The notes beneath the pieces were generated by a model that saw only the letters and a list, made by a program, of their open reading frames with translations, was not told the origin of the DNA and searched no databases. This document shows positions 17,431 through 27,334 of a stretch of 64,000 nucleotides of DNA, piece by piece. The position numbers and the translations under genes are program-made. Each line of letters begins with the position of its first letter. The stretch's first letter is position 1. The stretch is from JADJSS01 sp046329815 (GTDB taxonomy: Bacteria > Bacteroidota > Bacteroidia > Chitinophagales > JADIYW01): positions 1,054,001 through 1,118,000 of the forward strand of contig JAXLTY010000002.1 in the NCBI GenBank assembly GCA_046329815.1, written 5' to 3'.

Positions 17431-18810
17431 TTAAGTTATTGAAAAAGTGTTTCCATTATAAGTAAGTGTATTTCCGAATTGCAATGCATGCGTGCCTGTT
17501 CCTGTTGCTTTCTCTCTTCCATCATATCCTATCCAGTTAGGTTCAGCAACATCTATTCTTACATGCACAAAAGGTGCTGTCAGGCAATCGCTTAATCCTG
17601 AATAAAAACGTGTTTGGCCAGGTGGCACATGAATATCACCGCCATTCAAACAAAAAGTCAACGCGCCGCCGTTGTCATTAAACACCAGAAAACGTATGGT
17701 TCTTGTTGGATGTGTATTTTTGAAAGCAATTATATTTCTGTTGCTCTCATGTACTACGCGCTGACCTCTGAACACACCTTCTATCATTTGCGAATTTCCA
17801 AATCTTACTTTAATTGCCTGAACATCATCAGGCATTAAATAATCCAGTTCCAAATTTGGGCCAATATTAAACGCTCCTGTTGAAACATCGCCTTGTGGTG
17901 AAGTTCCGTGTTCTAATGTTACACCTGCAAGATGAACCGGTTCATAATTATTATAAATTCGTACTGTAGTTGCAGCACTTGTATTATTTCTAATGGTGAC
18001 CGCCTGATTAACATTATAAACCAAATTGCGGCCAGCTTCAACAACTTTGACTGTACTTCCAAAATTAACGCCACCATGTTCACCATCAAAAGCCAGTTTT
18101 ACTTTTAACATACCTTGTGGCAATTTCCAAAAGACACTGCTATGTGCAGCAATTTCTTTATAACCGTCTGATAAGGTTGGCCCATTAATATCTGCCTGTA
18201 CATCATAGAAACGAACATGCAACGGTGTTCTTGTAATGTTTGTAATCACTATATATGGCGCAGTGATTATTTTTGGTCCGCCAGCCGGTGTCCACCAAAT
18301 AGTACCATTTTCAAAATTGCTATATCTGCAATCACTTCCTGATATGGATAATTCGTCAGAAATTGGAAAACCCAGAAAACTGGTATCGTATCCGTTTTGC
18401 TTATATAAATTATAGATTTGTCCATGCACTTCAAAAGCATCTGCAGCTCCTGATTTATGCATAATAATACCGCCTTCAAATTCATTCTGAAAACCTTTGC
18501 TGCTTCTCGTTGGTGTTTGATCTGTGGTTGGAAATAACAAAAAACTTCTTTCCCAACCGAGTGATGCATATTTTTCCCTTATTTTTCCATGCACTTCAAA
18601 TGCTTCAAAATTGTTTTGTGGATTGGCGCTCCAATAAATCAGGCCACCATCATATTCCTGGAAAGCGCCAATTCTTGTATTACCGTTAAATAGTTCGCCA
18701 CCATTTGCTTTTTCGTTACCGATTTCCGGATAAATTCCCAATGATTCCGGAAATGTTCCAATGGCTAATAACTGACGATGTTTGTTGTTGATTTGTGCAA
18801 TGTTTGACAT
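17431..18810 (-). CDS. LGFP-repeat protein
   Basis: 459 residues. The N-terminal 180 residues hold three LGFP repeats of about 50 residues, with cores such as EVHGKIREKYASLGWERSFL, EVHGQIYNLYKQNGYDTSFL and LGFPISDE. LGFP repeats occur in extracellular wall-associated or lytic proteins. The rest (190-459) is strand-rich with NITRTPLHVRFYDV and a second similar unit IRNNTSAATTVRIYNNYEP, suggesting tandem beta-sandwich modules. No signal peptide is visible at the chosen ATG. It lies 30 bp downstream of the large adhesin gene and may be co-expressed. Confidence 0.75.
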   Translation of the reverse strand: MSNIAQINNKHRQLLAIGTFPESLGIYPEIGNEKANGGELFNGNTRIGAFQEYDGGLIYWSANPQNNFEAFEVHGKIREKYASLGWERSFLLFPTTDQTPTRSSKGFQNEFEGGIIMHKSGAADAFEVHGQIYNLYKQNGYDTSFLGFPISDELSISGSDCRYSNFENGTIWWTPAGGPKIITAPYIVITNITRTPLHVRFYDVQADINGPTLSDGYKEIAAHSSVFWKLPQGMLKVKLAFDGEHGGVNFGSTVKVVEAGRNLVYNVNQAVTIRNNTSAATTVRIYNNYEPVHLAGVTLEHGTSPQGDVSTGAFNIGPNLELDYLMPDDVQAIKVRFGNSQMIEGVFRGQRVVHESNRNIIAFKNTHPTRTIRFLVFNDNGGALTFCLNGGDIHVPPGQTRFYSGLSDCLTAPFVHVRIDVAEPNWIGYDGREKATGTGTHALQFGNTLTYNGNTFSIT

Positions 18811-18839
18811 AGTTTTTTGTTTAATAGTTAAAGAATAAT

Positions 18840-21800
18840 TTATGGTTTTATTACGTTAGAAACAGTTAGTGAATTGATCAGTATCTTTTCAATCACAACC
18901 ATTCTTGTATTTAGTGCAGTAAGATTATTTTTTAAGTCTTGATTTTCCAGTTCCAGTGCTTTCACAGCTTCCACTAAAATGGGCGTCAATTTTGAATAAT
19001 CAATACTTTTATATCCTTGTTCATCGGTGAAGACTAATTCCGGATAAATTTTTTCTACTTCCTGCGCGATTAATCCAATTTGTTTATTGTCATTAAAATT
19101 TTTGTCTTTAAATTCTTTTTTCTTAAAATAATAAGACACACCTTGTAATTTTGTTATTTTACTTAAAACATCCTGCAATGGCTGGATACCTTTTTTATAT
19201 CGAATATCGGAGCAAATTAAAACACCACATGATGCTGTAACCGTTCCTGTAAACAAACCATTTCCGGCTACGTGCAACTTTTGTGTTGGTGCGACGCCAA
19301 TACCAACATTTCCGTTCCCTTTAATGCGCATTACTTCATTGGAAGTAGTTGAAGAAGTTCCGGCAAAATACACAAAATCATCACCTGTATTATTTACCTG
19401 GAAACGCAAAACGCCCGGATTTAAACCAAAGCCATTAAACTGATGATCGTTGTTTGACGCTTCGTAAAAAACAATTTTGCGATTGGAAACAAAATTGCCG
19501 AATTGCAATGGCGCATTTGGCGCAACGGTACCAATACCGACATTACCATTACTGCTAACAATCATTCGTGTTGTTAAACCAGCAGTACCTGTCTGTGTAG
19601 TTGCAAATTTTAAACTGATAGCTTCATTCCCATTGGTGTTATTATCAATGGATCCGGTAATATTTGCTGCTATTACATCAAGTCCAAAATTATTTAATGT
19701 TGAAAAACCGATATTCGGATAATTAGGTACAGACGAACTACCTTGTATCAACAAGCCAGCATTTCCGCCAAAGTTTTTTTGCTGAATTGTAATCTGTCCA
19801 TTAACATCCAAAGTAGAAGTCGGCGTTGTAGTGCCAATTCCAACACTGGCACTTGCTGCTGCTCCGTTTACACCATTAATGCTGCCTAACACTACAGCAT
19901 TAGATTGATCTACCTGAGCAAATGCACCGATTGCCGTTGAGTTGCTATTACCACTTGAGACATCAGCTTTATAACCTAATGCCGTATTGTTATCACCGAA
20001 ATTAATTGTTGATAATGTTCTGTCGCCAACAGCCACATTATGTTGTCCGAAGTTCATATTTTTTAATGCCTGATAGCCAATCGATGTATTATAACTTCCA
20101 TTTGTATTGCTATATGATGATTGATAGCCAATTGCAGTATTGTTATTACCTGAAGTATTATTGTATAATGCTTCATTTCCATTACCTACATTTTGAGAAC
20201 CATCATCATTTGATGTAAGGCAATCTTTACCGGTCGCTGTATTATACAATCCATTAGTATTATTGCTTAAAGCGAATGATCCGATACCTGTATTATTGCT
20301 TGCACCACTCTTAACCAATACGCTATTTCCTATTGCCGTGTTATAGCTACCTAATTGATTAAAATACAACGCACTGTCACCAACTGATGTATTAAAACTA
20401 CCATCTGTGTTTCTATATTGAGAAAGATAACCGGTTGCCGTATTATATTTTCCTAATTGATTGGAATATAATGCACTGCTGCCTGTTGCCGTATTATATT
20501 TTCCAGTTGTAGTGCTGAATAAAGCATTGGCTCCAACAGCAGTGTTATCGGTCGAAGTCGTACTTGTTCTTAATGCTTTATATCCGACAGCCGTATTCAG
20601 TGCCGCTGTATTATTGTATAACACTTCTGTTCCAACGCCAGTATTGGCTGATGTTCCTGTGGTAGTATTATATAATGCTTTACTTCCAATAGCCACATTT
20701 TCATCGCCATAACCTAAAGACATCGCCTGGCTTCCAATAACTACATTATTATTGCCTGAACCTGATACACCTAAAGCATTATATGCCAGATTTCCAATTA
20801 CAACATTTTCCGCTCCATACTGACTGGAAGAAAATGCTTCATTTCCAATAGCTGTATTTCCTGAAAAATTATTCAGTTGCAATACATTATAACCAATCGC
20901 AGTATTCTTATTTAGTAAATTGTTTTTTAAAGTCTGATAACCAACTGCCGTGTTCTGAATGCCGGTTTGATTAGCCGTAATTGAGCGATATCCAACTGCA
21001 GTATTACCATCAGTAGTAGTGTTTAAAAGTGTTTCCATACCAACCGCAGTATTCTTTGAACTTCTATATCTGTTCATTGACCGGTAACCTATAGCAACAT
21101 TTTCAGAACCAAGAACAGCAAATGACGGAGTACCACTCATCGCTGAGCTTCCAATGGCTACGTTATAGTTATTTATACCGGAATTAAAAGCTAGTGCGCT
21201 GTCACCGATTGCGGTATTGCTTCTACCTGAGTTATTTGACTGCATTGCAATATTACCAATTGCGGTGTTACATGACGCCTGATTACTCGTTAACGCATTA
21301 TAACCTACTGCTGTATTGTAACTTCCATTATTGTTATTGAGTAAAGTCTGATAACCAACAGCCGTATTTTGATCACCGCTCGTATTTATTTTAAGTGAGT
21401 TGTATCCAATACCAACAATGCCTGTTGCAGTACTGTTTTTCACGGCTTCAGTTCCGATACCAACAGATTGACTGCATCCGTTATTTAATTGCATTGCTCT
21501 GTTTCCTATAGCAACATTTTCATTGCCAAATCCTGAACTAAGCGCAAATATACCTATTGCTGTATTATTGCTGCCTGAACTCAGATTTTGCATAGTTCCT
21601 TCGCCGATGGCAGTATTTGCATTACCATTGACATTTGCCAAAAGTGTATTTGCACCAAAAGCAGTATTAAAAGTACCGGTCATATTATCTTTTAATGCAA
21701 AATGACCAAGTGCAGTATTATATTGTGTTGTTGTGTTACTACCTGCTAAACTTCCCAAAAATACATTAGCATTCATAGAATCAATTCTTCCTGCTTTGTT

Positions 21801-22211
21801 ATTGTTGATTCTGAAATTTAGAGGCACATTGTCTGTAGTACCAATGAAATTAGTTCCGTCTATAGTAGCGCTGTTGCCTGTGGTGAACCATGTATTACCT
21901 GATGAAGAATAAGGCATTAGTTTTATCCAGTTCGTTCCGTTAAAATAATAAAAACCAACACCATTTGCACCAACGCCGCTAATTGATGCATTCGTATTAT
22001 ACACCAATAAACTGGTTGCAGGCGATGTAATAGTTGTTACATCAGTAGTTGATATCAAGTTGATATTTGGAATTAGAATGCCTTTATTGGCAGACGCAAC
22101 ATCTAAAATAGCAGAAGCATTTGGTGCCGCGCCGGTTGAATTAATGCCGACATTTTGAGAATAGGTACTATTTATTGAAATAAAAAAAATGATAGTAAAC
22201 AGCTTTCTCAT
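18840..22211 (-). CDS. Secreted trimeric head/stalk protein with C-terminal S74 intramolecular chaperone
   Basis: 1123 residues, signal peptide MRKLFTIIFFISINSTYSQ. Residues 130-790 are dozens of YadA-head-like repeats with the core NTAIGNSAL or NVAIG at intervals of about 20-24 residues. Residues 800-1000 are strand-rich with repeated GIGTT and VGIG elements. The C-terminus has a Peptidase_S74 domain: SDIRYKKGI with the Ser and Lys of the self-cleavage dyad, QIGLIAQEVEKIYPELV, and a terminal coiled coil EALELENQ-like. S74 domains assemble trimeric fibres, then cut themselves off. The product is probably a surface fibre. Such secreted fibres are common in Bacteroidota; phage tail fibres are the alternative, but no phage genes are near. 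Confidence 0.85.
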   Translation of the reverse strand: MRKLFTIIFFISINSTYSQNVGINSTGAAPNASAILDVASANKGILIPNINLISTTDVTTITSPATSLLVYNTNASISGVGANGVGFYYFNGTNWIKLMPYSSSGNTWFTTGNSATIDGTNFIGTTDNVPLNFRINNNKAGRIDSMNANVFLGSLAGSNTTTQYNTALGHFALKDNMTGTFNTAFGANTLLANVNGNANTAIGEGTMQNLSSGSNNTAIGIFALSSGFGNENVAIGNRAMQLNNGCSQSVGIGTEAVKNSTATGIVGIGYNSLKINTSGDQNTAVGYQTLLNNNNGSYNTAVGYNALTSNQASCNTAIGNIAMQSNNSGRSNTAIGDSALAFNSGINNYNVAIGSSAMSGTPSFAVLGSENVAIGYRSMNRYRSSKNTAVGMETLLNTTTDGNTAVGYRSITANQTGIQNTAVGYQTLKNNLLNKNTAIGYNVLQLNNFSGNTAIGNEAFSSSQYGAENVVIGNLAYNALGVSGSGNNNVVIGSQAMSLGYGDENVAIGSKALYNTTTGTSANTGVGTEVLYNNTAALNTAVGYKALRTSTTSTDNTAVGANALFSTTTGKYNTATGSSALYSNQLGKYNTATGYLSQYRNTDGSFNTSVGDSALYFNQLGSYNTAIGNSVLVKSGASNNTGIGSFALSNNTNGLYNTATGKDCLTSNDDGSQNVGNGNEALYNNTSGNNNTAIGYQSSYSNTNGSYNTSIGYQALKNMNFGQHNVAVGDRTLSTINFGDNNTALGYKADVSSGNSNSTAIGAFAQVDQSNAVVLGSINGVNGAAASASVGIGTTTPTSTLDVNGQITIQQKNFGGNAGLLIQGSSSVPNYPNIGFSTLNNFGLDVIAANITGSIDNNTNGNEAISLKFATTQTGTAGLTTRMIVSSNGNVGIGTVAPNAPLQFGNFVSNRKIVFYEASNNDHQFNGFGLNPGVLRFQVNNTGDDFVYFAGTSSTTSNEVMRIKGNGNVGIGVAPTQKLHVAGNGLFTGTVTASCGVLICSDIRYKKGIQPLQDVLSKITKLQGVSYYFKKKEFKDKNFNDNKQIGLIAQEVEKIYPELVFTDEQGYKSIDYSKLTPILVEAVKALELENQDLKNNLTALNTRMVVIEKILINSLTVSNVIKP

Positions 22212-22325
22212 AATACTGGTTTTAATAAGTAAATGTAGAAAATGCCAGCTTACGGTTTATCCTATAAAAGTATGATTTTTAAGACGTTCAATAAAAATCT
22301 TAAAAATTTGAAATACATTTACTTT

Positions 22326-24287
22326 ATGAAAGTGTTTAGATTTATTTTACTAATCTTTCTGTTTACACCTTTTAGCTGTTTTAGCCAGACAACTGTTACT
22401 GATAGTATGGAAGCTGCATTAAAAGCAACTGTAAACAATACACAAAGAATTGAATTACTTTGTAATTTATCAGACCAGTTTTTATATACAGATACTATAA
22501 AAGCAAAAAAATACCTAAATGAAGCTACTCAATTAGCAAAAAAAAGTAATGATAATTATCTGACAGGATTAGTTCACTATGCTTTGGGTTGTTACATTTT
22601 CACTAAAGAAACCTCTGGCGATAAACCTAAAATACAATTTATAACTGCAATACAATATTTTGACAAAGCGCATACAGACAAAGCGCTTTTAGCAAAGATG
22701 AAATGCCTGTACGAAATTGGAAATATCAACATGTATAATGGACAATTTGATACTGCTTTTAATTATATGTTTACTGTCGTGAAATTTGTCGAACCATTGC
22801 AATCTTTAGAGGCAAAAATAACTTTAAGCAATGTGTATAATTCAATAGGCGCTATCTATCATTATTTAAAAGAAGAAGAAAAAGGGTTAATTTATAAATT
22901 AAAAGCATTGCGTATTTATGAATCGCTTGAAAAGAAAGATCATAATATGGCAATGTTATACCTGCAGACAGCATATATATATGTTATGTTGGAAAAGCCG
23001 AAAGAAACTATGGAATATCTGCAAAAAGGAAAGCAGTTATTGAATATATTAAATGACGATGCTGAAGGTATGATGCAATATTATGAAGTACTCAGCAAAT
23101 ACTACCTGTTCTTAAAAGATATTAAAAATAGTTTGGAAGCGCAAAAAAAAGCAGTAGAACAAGCCGAAAAAATTGGTAATGCTTCCTATCTCGCAACTCA
23201 AAAATATATGCTTGCCAGATGTTATTTTGATAATAAACAATACCAAAATGCAAAACCTGTTTTTTTAGAATGTATTCCTTTAGCGGAACATTTAGGTGAC
23301 AACAGAATTAAACTAAAATTATTTTCATTATTAACTGATTGCGAAGAAAAATCAGGAAATACAGATGATGCGCTAAAATATTTAAAACTGCATGTAGCAT
23401 TAAATGACAGTTTAAATTATGCAGAATCTCAATCCTATATCAATGAGTTAGATAAAAAATATCAAACCACAAAAAAAGAAAAAGAAATCATCCTGTTGGA
23501 AAAAGGAAATCAGTCGCGCAACTTTTGGATATACGGTTTGATGTCTGCGTTATTGTTATTAATTTTTATAAGCGTTATTGTGTTCAGGTATATGAATCAG
23601 CAAAAAACAATTGCAGAACAGGAAAGCATAAAATTAAAACAGGAAAAAACCATCAATGCGGCAAACGCCATGCTGCAAGGTGAAGAAGCAGAACGCACAC
23701 GCCTTGCACGTGATCTGCACGATGGTTTAGGCGGCTTGTTGTCAGGTGTAAAATTTCAACTTAATACTATGAAAGGAAATGTAATTTTAAATGAAAATGA
23801 TGCGCTGGTGTTCAGCAGCAGCATTTCACAGTTGGACAATGCGATCGTTGAAATGCGCCGCGTGGCACACAACATGATGCCGGAAAGTTTAATCAATTTT
23901 GGTTTGAATGATGCATTGAGAAGTTACTGCGAAAATATCACACAAACCAAAGCGCTGCATGTAACGTATCAAAGTCTGGCAATGGAAGAACGATTAGAAA
24001 AATCAACTGAAGTAGTTGTTTATCGTATTGTGCAGGAACTATTGAACAACATCGTAAAACACGCGCAAGCCACAGAAGCTACCATTCAGTTAAGCAGAAA
24101 CAACAACCTGATTTCACTAACAGTGGAAGACAACGGAAAAGGTTTTGATGTAGATACTTTAAAGAATGACAAAGGAATCGGTTTACAAAATTTACAAAAC
24201 CGTGTCGATTATTTAAATGGAAAAATGGATATACAATCAGACAGCAAAGGCACTTCCGTGTTGATTGAATTTGAATTAAAATCATAA
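22326..24287 (+). CDS. TPR-containing sensor histidine kinase, NarX/HisKA_3 type
   Basis: About 653 residues from the ATG at 22326, which begins a signal peptide (MKVFRFILLIFLFTPFSCF); an upstream ATG at 22242 adds 28 residues. The periplasmic part is a set of TPR repeats (for example YNSIGAIYHYLKEEEKGLIY). One transmembrane helix lies near residue 425, then a short coiled coil. The HisKA_3 box ERTRLARDLHDGLGG holds the phospho-accepting His, and HATPase boxes follow: VQELLNNIVKHAQ (N box) and VEDNGKGFD, GIGLQN (G boxes). The response regulator starts 1 bp after the stop. Confidence 0.92.
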   Translation: MKVFRFILLIFLFTPFSCFSQTTVTDSMEAALKATVNNTQRIELLCNLSDQFLYTDTIKAKKYLNEATQLAKKSNDNYLTGLVHYALGCYIFTKETSGDKPKIQFITAIQYFDKAHTDKALLAKMKCLYEIGNINMYNGQFDTAFNYMFTVVKFVEPLQSLEAKITLSNVYNSIGAIYHYLKEEEKGLIYKLKALRIYESLEKKDHNMAMLYLQTAYIYVMLEKPKETMEYLQKGKQLLNILNDDAEGMMQYYEVLSKYYLFLKDIKNSLEAQKKAVEQAEKIGNASYLATQKYMLARCYFDNKQYQNAKPVFLECIPLAEHLGDNRIKLKLFSLLTDCEEKSGNTDDALKYLKLHVALNDSLNYAESQSYINELDKKYQTTKKEKEIILLEKGNQSRNFWIYGLMSALLLLIFISVIVFRYMNQQKTIAEQESIKLKQEKTINAANAMLQGEEAERTRLARDLHDGLGGLLSGVKFQLNTMKGNVILNENDALVFSSSISQLDNAIVEMRRVAHNMMPESLINFGLNDALRSYCENITQTKALHVTYQSLAMEERLEKSTEVVVYRIVQELLNNIVKHAQATEATIQLSRNNNLISLTVEDNGKGFDVDTLKNDKGIGLQNLQNRVDYLNGKMDIQSDSKGTSVLIEFELKS

Positions 24288-24288
24288 T

Positions 24289-24909
24289 ATGCAACCTAAA
24301 AAAATAATCATAGTAGATGATCATCCATTGGTGATCGAAGGTTTTAAATCAATGTTTGTAAACGACACAAGTGTTGAATTAGCCGGTTTTGCGATGAATG
24401 CATACGATGCCATTTCATTTCTAAAAAGCAACAGCGATATAGAAATTGCGTTCTTAGACATTAATTTACCGGACATCAGCGGCATTGAATTATGCAAGAA
24501 GATCAAGCTGGAATTTCCGAAAATAAAATGTTTAGCGTTAAGCACTTTCAATGAGCGCGTATATGTTTCCAAGATGATTGAAAACGGCGCAAGCGGTTAT
24601 TTATTAAAAAATTCCACCAAAGAAGAAATACTCGAAGCGATCGAAACCATTGAAAAAGGCGGCTTGTATATGAATGTGGAATTGCAGGAAAAAAGTACTT
24701 CAACGATCAAAGGCAAACCGGTCTTAACACGCAGAGAAATTGAAGTGTTGGAACAAATTGCAGAAGGTTTAACCAACCAGGAAGTCGCCGATAAATTATT
24801 TATAAGCACCAGTACAGTCAGTACACATCGTCAAAATTTATTATTAAAATTAGACGCAAACAACACCGCATCGTTAATAAAAATTGCAGCAAAATTTGGA
24901 TTTATTTAA
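24289..24909 (+). CDS. NarL/LuxR-family response regulator
   Basis: 206 residues. The receiver domain has the acidic pair Asp10-Asp11 (IIIVDDHPL), phospho-acceptor Asp57 (AFLDINLPDIS), and the conserved Lys in YLLKNSTKEE. The LuxR-type helix-turn-helix is LTRREIEVLEQIAEGLTNQE through STVSTHRQNLLLKL. It is the partner of the kinase just upstream. The targets are unknown. Its 3' end overlaps the convergent aldolase gene by 8 bp. Confidence 0.95.
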   Translation: MQPKKIIIVDDHPLVIEGFKSMFVNDTSVELAGFAMNAYDAISFLKSNSDIEIAFLDINLPDISGIELCKKIKLEFPKIKCLALSTFNERVYVSKMIENGASGYLLKNSTKEEILEAIETIEKGGLYMNVELQEKSTSTIKGKPVLTRREIEVLEQIAEGLTNQEVADKLFISTSTVSTHRQNLLLKLDANNTASLIKIAAKFGFI

Positions 24910-25921
24910 AAGCTGTCAATCTACTGCAAACTTCATCAATCATTGCTGGAGTGACATCCAAATGTGTTACAAAACGAATTTGATGCTTACCAAACTGCAC
25001 GGCCAAAATTTCCTTTTCTTTTAAATAAGCCAATACTGCATCAACGGAAGTTTTTGTTGCGTCAATTTCGAAAATTAAAATATTTGTTTCGCAAGGCAGC
25101 ACTTCTTTTATCCAGTTTAATTGATTCAAAGTATCTGCAATTTGTTTCGCTTGCTGATGATCGCTTGCTAATCGTACTAGATTATGTTCCAATGCATACA
25201 AACAGGCAGCCGCTAAATAACCGGCTTGTCGCATGCCACCGCCAAATGCTTTGCGCACACGTCGCGCTTTGCGAATAAAATCTTTTGAGCCGATCAGCAC
25301 CGAACCAACCGGCGCGCCAAGTCCTTTTGAAAAACAAACACTAATAGAATCACATTCATTTCCAATTTCTTGTGTGGTATATTGTTTGGCAATAATGGCA
25401 TTAAACAAACGCGCGCCATCCAGATGCAGTTTCAAATTCTTATCATCACAAACTTGCCTGATGTCTTTTACCGCTTGTAATTCATAACACGAACCACCAC
25501 CTTTATTGCTCGTATTTTCCAAACAAACCAAACTCGTTTTCGGCAGCCAGTCAAAATCCGGTTGTATATTTTCCAATACTTGTTCCGCTGTTATTCTTCC
25601 TTTATCACCGTCAACCAGTTTTACCGAAACACCGGAATGATAGGCAAAACCGGCTGTCTCATAATAATAAATATGCGCAGTTTTATCTAAGATGATTTCG
25701 TCCATCGGCTGCGTATGTGTTTTCACTGCAATCTGGTTCGCCATCGTTCCGCTTGCACAAAACAACGCTGCTTCATGATTAAACATCGAAGCGATTTTTT
25801 GCTCCAATGCATTTACGGTTGGATCTTCATTGAATACATCATCACCGACAGTGGCAGCAAACATAGCTTCCAGCATCGCTTTAGATGGTTTGGTAACGGT
25901 ATCGCTTCTTAAGTCTATCAT
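24902..25921 (-). CDS. ltaE: Low-specificity L-threonine aldolase
   Basis: 339 residues. PLP-dependent fold-type I enzyme splitting L-threonine or allo-threonine into glycine and acetaldehyde. The N-terminus MIDLRSDTVTKPSKAML is diagnostic; the PLP lysine lies in CFSKGLGAPVGSVLIG; LHLDGARLFNA carries the cofactor Asp and the active-site Arg. Its stop overlaps the response regulator end. The spacer upstream carries three stacked hairpins. Confidence 0.93.
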   Translation of the reverse strand: MIDLRSDTVTKPSKAMLEAMFAATVGDDVFNEDPTVNALEQKIASMFNHEAALFCASGTMANQIAVKTHTQPMDEIILDKTAHIYYYETAGFAYHSGVSVKLVDGDKGRITAEQVLENIQPDFDWLPKTSLVCLENTSNKGGGSCYELQAVKDIRQVCDDKNLKLHLDGARLFNAIIAKQYTTQEIGNECDSISVCFSKGLGAPVGSVLIGSKDFIRKARRVRKAFGGGMRQAGYLAAACLYALEHNLVRLASDHQQAKQIADTLNQLNWIKEVLPCETNILIFEIDATKTSVDAVLAYLKEKEILAVQFGKHQIRFVTHLDVTPAMIDEVCSRLTAFK

Positions 25922-25958
25922 GTATGTTGTTTGTTATAGTTATTTTTGCCTCAACCGT

Positions 25959-26019
25959 CTTCATCTTCGATGAAGCCACCTTCTCCATTTGGAGAAGGAT
26001 GTCTCGTCTTTGACGAGAC
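25959..26019. repeat. Three consecutive perfect hairpins
   Basis: CTTCATC-TTC-GATGAAG (25959-25975), CCTTCTCCATTTGGAGAAGG (25979-25998) and GTCTCGTC-TTT-GACGAGAC (26001-26019) follow each other directly, between the ltaE start and the rhomboid stop. The arrangement suggests a mobile REP-like element or an RNA end structure for the rhomboid transcript; there is no long T-run. Confidence 0.65.
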
Positions 26020-26036
26020 AGGATGAGGTCATTCAT

Positions 26037-26654
26037 TCAATTAAATACCTGTTGAAAGAATCGTGTCAGCACTTCGTGCTTTAATAAAACGATATACAAA
26101 ATTCCCCAAACCGCACCAAAGAAATGCGCTTCGTGCCCGATATTATCCATACCGCGTTTCGCCATATATACACAATATAATAAATAGATCGGTCCGAATA
26201 TAAATGCACTGATGCCACCCATAATCAGTGAAAACGGAAAGATACCGATCTTCATCGTTGGTAATAACATAATGCTGCAAAACAACACTGCCGAAATAGC
26301 GCCGGACGCACCTAATGCATTGTAATGTGGATTGTCTTTGTGTTTATAAAAAGAATAGGTAGAACTCATCACCAAACCCGACAAGTAAAGCAATATATAC
26401 AGCGTAATACCGAATTGTGAAAATGTGTGCTGAAAATAACTTTCTACTACTCTACCGAAAAAATACAAGGTGTACATATTGAAAAACAAATGCATCATAT
26501 CACCGTGTATCAATCCGGCACTGATGAAACGGAAATATTCTTTGCGTTTATCAATAACATAAGGATTGAAAATTAATTCAGAAGCGAGTTTCTGGTTATT
26601 AAAAGCCATTAAGCTCGTGATTACAGTAATACCAATAATAATATAGGTGATCAT
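26037..26654 (-). CDS. Rhomboid-family intramembrane serine protease
   Basis: 205 residues, six hydrophobic segments. The conserved Asn region is LFFNMYTLYFFGRVVE; the catalytic Ser is in ALGASGAISAVLF (GxSG); the catalytic His is in IGHEAHFFGAVWG on a later helix. All rhomboid active-site elements are present, so it should be active, cutting membrane protein substrates. Its ATG overlaps the SRPBCC stop in an ATGA arrangement, so the two are translationally coupled. Confidence 0.92.
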   Translation of the reverse strand: MITYIIIGITVITSLMAFNNQKLASELIFNPYVIDKRKEYFRFISAGLIHGDMMHLFFNMYTLYFFGRVVESYFQHTFSQFGITLYILLYLSGLVMSSTYSFYKHKDNPHYNALGASGAISAVLFCSIMLLPTMKIGIFPFSLIMGGISAFIFGPIYLLYCVYMAKRGMDNIGHEAHFFGAVWGILYIVLLKHEVLTRFFQQVFN

Positions 26655-27097
26655 TCCAATGATTTTTTAAGATTATCTAAAACGCGCGACCAGGCAGCAT
26701 CAAAGTAGTCGTACACAGCATTCCATTCTTCGCTGTTCTGCCAGCCGATGCCTGTTAGTTGTAATTGCGTTTCATTTTTATTGATTGCATCAAATTCCAA
26801 AACATACCAATGATGCTGCTTGCGCACAGTCGGAAACTGTGGCGGAGCATTCCACGAAAACGACAGCATCTTTTCCGGTAAAAAACTCAGCACTTTACAA
26901 TCTTCCGAACCTTGCTCGCCGTAAGGATTGTCCAACATAAAATACAATTCAAACTTTCCGCCTATGGCTAATTCTATATCGGCTTTTGGTGCAAAGAACG
27001 AAACAATGCCTTCCGTAGTGGACCATTTTTTCCAGACTTCCGCAACAGGCGCGTTGATTATAATTTCTTTTTTTAATTGCTTATCAAAATTAATCAT
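26651..27097 (-). CDS. SRPBCC (AHSA1-like) domain protein
   Basis: 148 residues covering a single START/Bet v1-like domain: INAPVAEVWKKWSTTEGIVS at the start, ADIELAIGGKFELYF and VLSFLPEKMLSFSWNAPPQF in the middle, and a long C-terminal helix with WSRVLDNLKKS. These cytosolic domains bind hydrophobic ligands or act as co-chaperones. The gene is coupled to the rhomboid gene downstream by a 4-bp overlap. Confidence 0.85.
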   Translation of the reverse strand: MINFDKQLKKEIIINAPVAEVWKKWSTTEGIVSFFAPKADIELAIGGKFELYFMLDNPYGEQGSEDCKVLSFLPEKMLSFSWNAPPQFPTVRKQHHWYVLEFDAINKNETQLQLTGIGWQNSEEWNAVYDYFDAAWSRVLDNLKKSLE

Positions 27098-27151
27098 GGC
27101 ACAATTTATAAAAAATTAAAACACATTGGAATATAGATAGTTTAGAATAAA

Positions 27152-27288
27152 CACAATCCATGTCTTCCTGAGTTTATCGAAAGACTATAAACCATATACA
27201 ATCCATGTCATCCTGAGTTTATCGAAGGACTACAAACCACATACAATTCATGTCATCCTGAGTTTATCGAAGGACCACAAACCATAAC
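27152..27288. repeat. Three tandem 45-bp repeats
   Basis: Three units of 45 bp each contain ATGTCATCCTGAGTTTATCG (first copy TCTTCC variant) followed by an AAGGACTACAAACC-like part. A single copy of the core lies near 2184, so this is a dispersed family that has amplified here. No ORF overlaps. Confidence 0.75.
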
Positions 27289-27334
27289 GGCTTTGATAAA
27301 TTCAACATCTCATTTTTACATTGAATGCAATTCA

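Noticed and set aside
19477..21705. Plus-strand ORFs opposite the fibre gene
   Set aside because: Antisense frames of the head-repeat coding sequence, broken and repetitive.
18840..25921. Prophage region because of the S74 domain
   Set aside because: No capsid, terminase, portal or integrase genes nearby, and the S74 protein has a signal peptide.
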